NCBI RefSeq assembly: GCF_001655005.1 | Contig: NZ_LXET01000021.1 | Coordinates: 1-64,000, forward strand | Direction of reading: 5' to 3' | Length of the DNA stretch: 64,000 nucleotides | Source of the DNA: Hafnia paralvei ATCC 29927 | GTDB lineage: Bacteria > Pseudomonadota > Gammaproteobacteria > Enterobacterales > Enterobacteriaceae | Shown here: positions 60,010 to 64,000 of the stretch, piece by piece | How positions within the stretch are numbered: the stretch's first letter is position 1 | How the letters are laid out: each line of letters starts with the position of its first letter | Notes under the pieces: model-generated | Told to the model about the DNA's origin: nothing | Seen by the model: only the letters and a program-made list of their open reading frames with translations | Databases searched by the model: none | Position numbers and translations under genes: made by a program

Positions 60010-61189
60010 ACATAAGGCCAGTCCGTTAGGCGGCCGTTTAGTGAGTTGGCCGGTAATGGTGATGGCACCCTTCGTGGTGCTGTGCGGTATTTTCATCCTT
60101 AAACGATTGATCTTCGGGATCGGCTCCGTTGCCGATCTGAACGGAGGCTATCCATGGGGCTTGTGGATCTCGTTTGACCTGTTAATCGGTACCGGTTTTG
60201 CCTGTGGTGGTTGGGCACTGGCGTGGGCGGTATATGTCTTTAACCGTGGTGAATATCACCCGCTAGTACGTCCTGCATTGTTGGCGAGTTTGTTCGGTTA
60301 TTCGCTGGGTGGCTTATCCATCACCATCGACGTCGGACGTTATTGGAACCTGCCATATTTTTATTTGCCGGGTCATTTCAATACGTCCTCAGTGCTGTTT
60401 GAAACCGCGGTATGTATGACGGTGTATATCGGTGTAATGGCGCTGGAATTTGCCCCCGTTGTGTTGGAGAAATTTGGCTGGAAAGTGCCAATGAAGTGGC
60501 TGAATAAAATCATGTTCTTCATTCTGGCTTTAGGCGCACTGTTGCCAACCATGCACCAATCCTCGATGGGATCGCTGATGATTGCGGCGGGGAATAAAAT
60601 CCACCCGCTGTGGCAAAGCTATGAGCTGCTGCCGGTCTTCTCACTGCTAACGGCCTTTATTATGGGCTTTTCGATTGTGGTGTTTGAAGGCTCACTGGTA
60701 CAGGCGGGGCTGGCGGGAAAAGGGCCTAACGAAAAACCTCTGTTTTATCGCTTAACACAGGTTATCGATATCTTCCTGATCCTGTTTGTAGCGCTACGCT
60801 TTGCTGAAATCGTGCTGCGTGACAAATCAGAATACCTCTCACAGTGGAATCGTTACTCTATTTCTTTCTGGTGTGAAATTGGTCTGATGTTGTTCCCACT
60901 GCTGGTGTTCCATTGGGATAGATTCCGTCGTGATTCGCGTATGTTATTCCTTGGCGCATTAAGCATGCTGCTGGGAGCTGCGCTGTGGCGCATGAACTAT
61001 TCGTTACTGGCATTCAATCCGGGTAATGGTTATCACTATTTCCCAACGTCAGAAGAAATTCTGATTTCGGTCGGCTTTGTGGCGATTGAAGTCTGTGCCT
61101 ATTTGTTGCTAATCCGGGTTTTACCGGTATTGCCATCGCTTGAACGTGTACATAAAGATTATCAGGCCCGAGGGAAAGCTAAAGTATGA
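60002..61189 (+). CDS. hybB: Hydrogenase-2 membrane subunit HybB
   Basis: A 395-residue NrfD/HybB-family membrane protein with about ten transmembrane helices that exchanges electrons with the quinone pool. Conserved segments include GSVADLNGGYPWGLWISFDL, GYSLGGLSITIDVGRYWNLP and LPTMHQSSMGSLMIAAG. ATG at 60002 has a GGAG site and gives a start comparable with E. coli HybB; the frame is open to 59984. It overlaps hybA by eight bases and hybC by four. Confidence 0.95.
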   Translation: MSEHKASPLGGRLVSWPVMVMAPFVVLCGIFILKRLIFGIGSVADLNGGYPWGLWISFDLLIGTGFACGGWALAWAVYVFNRGEYHPLVRPALLASLFGYSLGGLSITIDVGRYWNLPYFYLPGHFNTSSVLFETAVCMTVYIGVMALEFAPVVLEKFGWKVPMKWLNKIMFFILALGALLPTMHQSSMGSLMIAAGNKIHPLWQSYELLPVFSLLTAFIMGFSIVVFEGSLVQAGLAGKGPNEKPLFYRLTQVIDIFLILFVALRFAEIVLRDKSEYLSQWNRYSISFWCEIGLMLFPLLVFHWDRFRRDSRMLFLGALSMLLGAALWRMNYSLLAFNPGNGYHYFPTSEEILISVGFVAIEVCAYLLLIRVLPVLPSLERVHKDYQARGKAKV

Positions 61190-62889
61190 GCCAACGTATC
61201 ACTATCGACCCGATCACCCGTATCGAGGGCCATCTGCGCATTGACTGCGAAATTGAAAACGGCAAGGTAACCAAGGCTTGGTCGTCTGGCACCATGTGGC
61301 GCGGGATGGAAGAGATTGTAAAAGGTAACGATCCGCGCGATGCGTGGATGATTGTCCAGCGCATTTGCGGCGTATGTACCACGATTCATGCCATTGCATC
61401 GGTACGTGCGGTAGAAAATGCGATTGGTGCCGAGGTACCGGTCAACGCACAATATATTCGTAACCTGATCGTGGCGGCACATAGCATCCACGACCACATC
61501 GTGCATTTCTATCAACTTTCTGCGCTGGATTGGGTAGATATCACCGCCGCGCTAAATGCCGATCCGAAAAAATGCGAAGCGATGCTGAAAGGCGTTTCTA
61601 GCTGGTCGCTTAACAGCTCGGAAGAGTTTGCCAAGGTGCAGCAGAAAATTCGCGATCTGGTTGCTAGCGGCCAGTTAGGGATTTTTGCGAACGGCTATTG
61701 GGGTCACAAAGCGATGAAGCTATCGCCAGAGGTGAACCTGATTGCGGTTGCCCACTATCTGCAAGCGCTGGAGTGTCAGCGTGATGCTAACCGTGTGGTC
61801 GCGATTTTAGGCGGCAAATCTCCGCACATTCAGAATCTGGCTGTGGGCGGCGTCGCTAACCCAATCAATTTGGATGCGCCGAGCGTGCTGAACCTTGAGC
61901 GCTTGATGTACGTGAAAATGTTCATTGAGCGTTTGGGTGAGTTCATCGAGCAGGTTTACAAAGTTGATGCGGCCATCATCGCAGCTAACTATCCTGAGTG
62001 GCTCTCGTTGGGCGAGGGAGCAAAGCATTATCTAAGCGTGCCTGAACTGCCCACCGATGCCAAAGGGGGTAGCTTCCTGCTTCCGGGGGGCTATATCGAA
62101 AATGGTGATATGGGCAACTACCGTCCGATCACGAGCCACAAAGATGAATGGCTGATCGACGGAATTGCCGAAAGCTGCAAACATTCATGGTACAAAGATG
62201 ATGCCATCTTAAAACCGTGGGAAGGCAAAACTGAACCGAACTACACTGGCTGGCAGGATGAAGGTAAGTACTCGTGGGTTAAATCCCCCACCTTCTACGG
62301 TAAAGTAGTTGAGGTTGGACCGTTGGCCGATCTGCTGGTTAAACTGGCGGCGAAGCACCCAGATACCGTTAAACACTTCAATGAGGTTAACGGACTTTAC
62401 ACAACGCTGAACGGTAAAGCCCTGCAAACTGAACAACTGCATTCCACCATGGGACGCATTATTGGCCGTGCGGTACGCTGCTGTGTGCTGAAAGATACTC
62501 TGTTACAACAGTGGCAGGCGCTGATCGATAACATTGGTAAAGGCGATCACGTGGCCTTTATCAAACCAGAAATTTTGGCCGATAAAGAGTATCGCGGCGT
62601 AGGCTTTGAAGAGGCTCCACGCGGTATGCTTTCGCATTGGATCGTTATCAAAGGCGGCAAAATCGAGAACTATCAGGCGGTGGTACCGTCAACATGGAAC
62701 TCCGGCCCGCGTAATACCAACGATGAACCGGGACCTTATGAACAGGCCTTGATCGGCACTCCTATTGCTGATATTGAAAAACCGCTGGAAGTTGTGCGTA
62801 CCGTTCACTCCTTTGACCCTTGTATGTCCTGTGCGGTTCATGTGGTTGATACGCGCGGTGGCGAAGTCACCAAGGTTAAGGTGTTGTAA
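61186..62889 (+). CDS. hybC: Hydrogenase-2 large subunit HybC (NiFe centre)
   Basis: A 567-residue [NiFe]-hydrogenase large subunit. The N-terminal ligand pair is in RICGVCTTIHAI and the C-terminal pair in DPCMSCAVHV. Fifteen residues (VVDTRGGEVTKVKVL) follow the conserved His and are removed by HybD after Ni insertion. It has no signal peptide; it is exported by the Tat route as a complex with HybO. The start overlaps hybB, and the stop shares a base with the hybD start. Confidence 0.98.
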   Translation: MSQRITIDPITRIEGHLRIDCEIENGKVTKAWSSGTMWRGMEEIVKGNDPRDAWMIVQRICGVCTTIHAIASVRAVENAIGAEVPVNAQYIRNLIVAAHSIHDHIVHFYQLSALDWVDITAALNADPKKCEAMLKGVSSWSLNSSEEFAKVQQKIRDLVASGQLGIFANGYWGHKAMKLSPEVNLIAVAHYLQALECQRDANRVVAILGGKSPHIQNLAVGGVANPINLDAPSVLNLERLMYVKMFIERLGEFIEQVYKVDAAIIAANYPEWLSLGEGAKHYLSVPELPTDAKGGSFLLPGGYIENGDMGNYRPITSHKDEWLIDGIAESCKHSWYKDDAILKPWEGKTEPNYTGWQDEGKYSWVKSPTFYGKVVEVGPLADLLVKLAAKHPDTVKHFNEVNGLYTTLNGKALQTEQLHSTMGRIIGRAVRCCVLKDTLLQQWQALIDNIGKGDHVAFIKPEILADKEYRGVGFEEAPRGMLSHWIVIKGGKIENYQAVVPSTWNSGPRNTNDEPGPYEQALIGTPIADIEKPLEVVRTVHSFDPCMSCAVHVVDTRGGEVTKVKVL

Positions 62890-63383
62890 TGAATACGCTG
62901 GTCTTAGGCATCGGTAACCTGTTGCTCAGCGACGAAGCGGTGGGTGTACGCATCGTTGAACGTTTAGAGCAGGATTACCGTTTTCCAGAAGGCGTTGAGT
63001 TGATGGATGGCGGCACGGCTGGCATGGAGCTGATGGAGTACATGGCGAGCCGCGATCATTTGATCGTGGCCGATGCGGTGCTGAGCGATGCCGCCCCCGG
63101 CAGCGTGATTACGCTACATGACGATGAAGTTCCCGCTTTTTTCAGCCGGAAAATTTCGCCGCATCAGTTGGGATTATGCGATGTGCTTTCGGCACTGCAT
63201 CTGACCGATGAGTTTCCAAAGCGTCTCACACTGGTGGGTGTCGTACCACAGTCGCTTGAGCCGTACATCGGCATGACTCCGACGATTGACGCCGCGGTGC
63301 CGATTGCGATGGATCGTATTATTCAGATCCTGCGCGAAGATGGCTGCACGTTAGAGCACAGAGGAGTGTCGCATGACTGCTAA
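62889..63383 (+). CDS. hybD: Hydrogenase-2 maturation endopeptidase HybD
   Basis: A 164-residue protease that removes the HybC C-terminal extension once nickel is in place. The nickel-sensing residues correspond to Glu16 (LSDEAVG), Asp62 (IVADAV) and His92 (ISPHQLG); E. coli has His93 because of a one-residue difference. DGGTAGMEL is also conserved. ATG overlaps the hybC stop (TAATG), and the gene overlaps hybE by 11 bases. Cytosolic. Confidence 0.96.
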   Translation: MNTLVLGIGNLLLSDEAVGVRIVERLEQDYRFPEGVELMDGGTAGMELMEYMASRDHLIVADAVLSDAAPGSVITLHDDEVPAFFSRKISPHQLGLCDVLSALHLTDEFPKRLTLVGVVPQSLEPYIGMTPTIDAAVPIAMDRIIQILREDGCTLEHRGVSHDC

Positions 63384-63876
63384 TCCTATGACTGATGCGA
63401 TTGGTGCAGATGAGTTTTGGGGATTTGAACACAATCCCACAAAACTGCTGATTGAACAGTATCAGCACATAGCACAGCAAGAGATGGCGAATCTACCGTT
63501 TTATCGCGCTGAAATGCCGATTAAGGTAGAGATGCAAGAGTATGAAGGCCAGTGGCTGGGAACGGTATTAACGCCGTGGATGCTTAGCGTGGTGATTTTA
63601 CCTGGACCCGATCAGGTTTGGCCACGGCGTGCATTAGGCGAGCGTATCGCGCTTTCACTACCGCGTGGTGATATGACGTTTATGGTGGGAGAACTGCCAC
63701 AAACTGGACAATTACTCTCCTGTTCCTTGATGTCGCCGATAGAGTCACATATCAGTGCCGCAGAAGGCGAAGCATTAGCCAGTGATACGCTGAAGATGCT
63801 GCTATCGTTGCCGGTGCAGGATCAGGCAACGCCTGTCAGCGTATCTCGCCGAGAACTGTTCATGCGTAAAAGGTAG
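63373..63876 (+). CDS. hybE: Hydrogenase-2 assembly chaperone HybE
   Basis: A 167-residue protein of the HybE/HupJ family, needed for HybO maturation and Tat proofreading. It shows LPFYRAEMPIKVEMQEYEGQ and WLGTVLTPWMLSVVILPGPD, typical of the family. The start overlaps hybD. In E. coli the operon continues with hybF and hybG; here a strong terminator lies 30 bp after the stop, so those genes are not next in line. The short C-terminus ends SRRELFMRKR. Confidence 0.94.
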   Translation: MTANPMTDAIGADEFWGFEHNPTKLLIEQYQHIAQQEMANLPFYRAEMPIKVEMQEYEGQWLGTVLTPWMLSVVILPGPDQVWPRRALGERIALSLPRGDMTFMVGELPQTGQLLSCSLMSPIESHISAAEGEALASDTLKMLLSLPVQDQATPVSVSRRELFMRKR

Positions 63877-63906
63877 TCGTTAAAGCCGCTATGCATCGTA
63901 ATAACG

Positions 63907-63934
63907 AAGGCCGGTATTTACCGGCCTTTTTTTA
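63907..63934. terminator. Terminator after hybE
   Basis: AAGGCCGGTA/TACCGGCCTT, a perfect 10-bp stem with a TT loop, runs into a T tract on the plus strand and has an A-rich left flank on the minus strand. It ends the hyb operon and may also serve the convergent frame at 63937-63999. Confidence 0.93.
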
Positions 63935-63936
63935 AT

Positions 63937-63999
63937 TTAAACCACTAACGTCATCCAAAGCCAAGAAAAAGGCATCACTAAGATCAAGCCCGGCAGCAT
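63937..63999 (-). CDS. Possible 3' end of a convergent membrane protein gene (partial)
   Basis: A minus-strand frame open to the window edge reads MLPGLILVMPFSWLWMTLVV before a TAA at 63937-63939. The hydrophobic ending and the nearby bidirectional terminator suit the tail of a membrane protein. Only 20 codons are visible, so the call is weak. It could equally be chance. Confidence 0.25.
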   Translation of the reverse strand: MLPGLILVMPFSWLWMTLVV

Positions 64000-64000
64000 A

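Noticed and set aside
1..64000. tRNA or rRNA genes
   Set aside because: No cloverleaf with TTCGA-type T-arm or rRNA core sequence was seen on either strand.

Overview
The window is chromosomal DNA of a facultatively anaerobic member of the Enterobacterales. The gene order yfcH-folX-yfcGFED ... pta-ackA-yfbVUTSR-alaA-lrhA-nuoABCDEFGHIJKLMN is the Escherichia/Salmonella backbone, and protein identity to those homologues, compared from memory, is high. The inserted accessory genes and the dispersed repeats suggest Hafnia or a close relative such as Obesumbacterium. That genus call is an inference from gene content only. No rRNA, tRNA, CRISPR array, integrase or transposase gene is visible.

Layout. 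1-402: 3' part of a structured composite repeat. 403-4787: yfc housekeeping genes (epimerase, FolX, two glutathione S-transferases, phosphodiesterase, Nudix hydrolase). 4808-10165: accessory sugar locus with a LacI-type regulator, an ascorbate-type PTS (IIA, IIB, IIC) and a transketolase split over two genes, with two operator-like palindromes in the divergent promoter region. 10247-20196: pta, ackA, yfbV, yfbU, yfbT, yfbS, yfbR, alaA. 20496-24201: a remodelled ydj/ynj-type cluster (ynjA-ynjF facing ynjE, plus a VTT membrane protein) containing a second copy of the repeat. 24563-41303: lrhA and the complete 13-gene complex I operon. 41493-49007: accessory genes (sugar acetyltransferase, three-lipoprotein operon, MarR-MATE pair, orphan peptide-binding protein, an unknown membrane protein and a very small membrane protein). 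49122-56657: glycoside locus (BglX, LacI regulator, MFS transporter, GH31 glucosidase) with a perfect 16-bp palindrome in its divergent promoter. 56658-57480: third and fullest copy of the repeat. 57872-63876: hydrogenase-2 operon hybOABCDE behind a perfect FNR box.

Functionally the window joins anaerobic and aerobic energy metabolism (Pta-AckA acetate overflow, NADH dehydrogenase I, hydrogenase 2 and the LrhA regulator) with two independent LacI-controlled sugar loci. The PTS locus probably phosphorylates an unidentified pentose-like sugar on entry and passes it to the non-oxidative pentose phosphate pathway through its own transketolase. The glycoside locus probably imports and cleaves an alpha/beta-glucoside or xyloside.

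The most unusual structure is the composite repeat at 1-402, 21733-21998 and 56703-57481. Its copies share four successive hairpins, and two stems keep pairing although both strands have changed sequence. This points to a selected RNA or DNA fold rather than a coding sequence. I do not recognise a named family for it.
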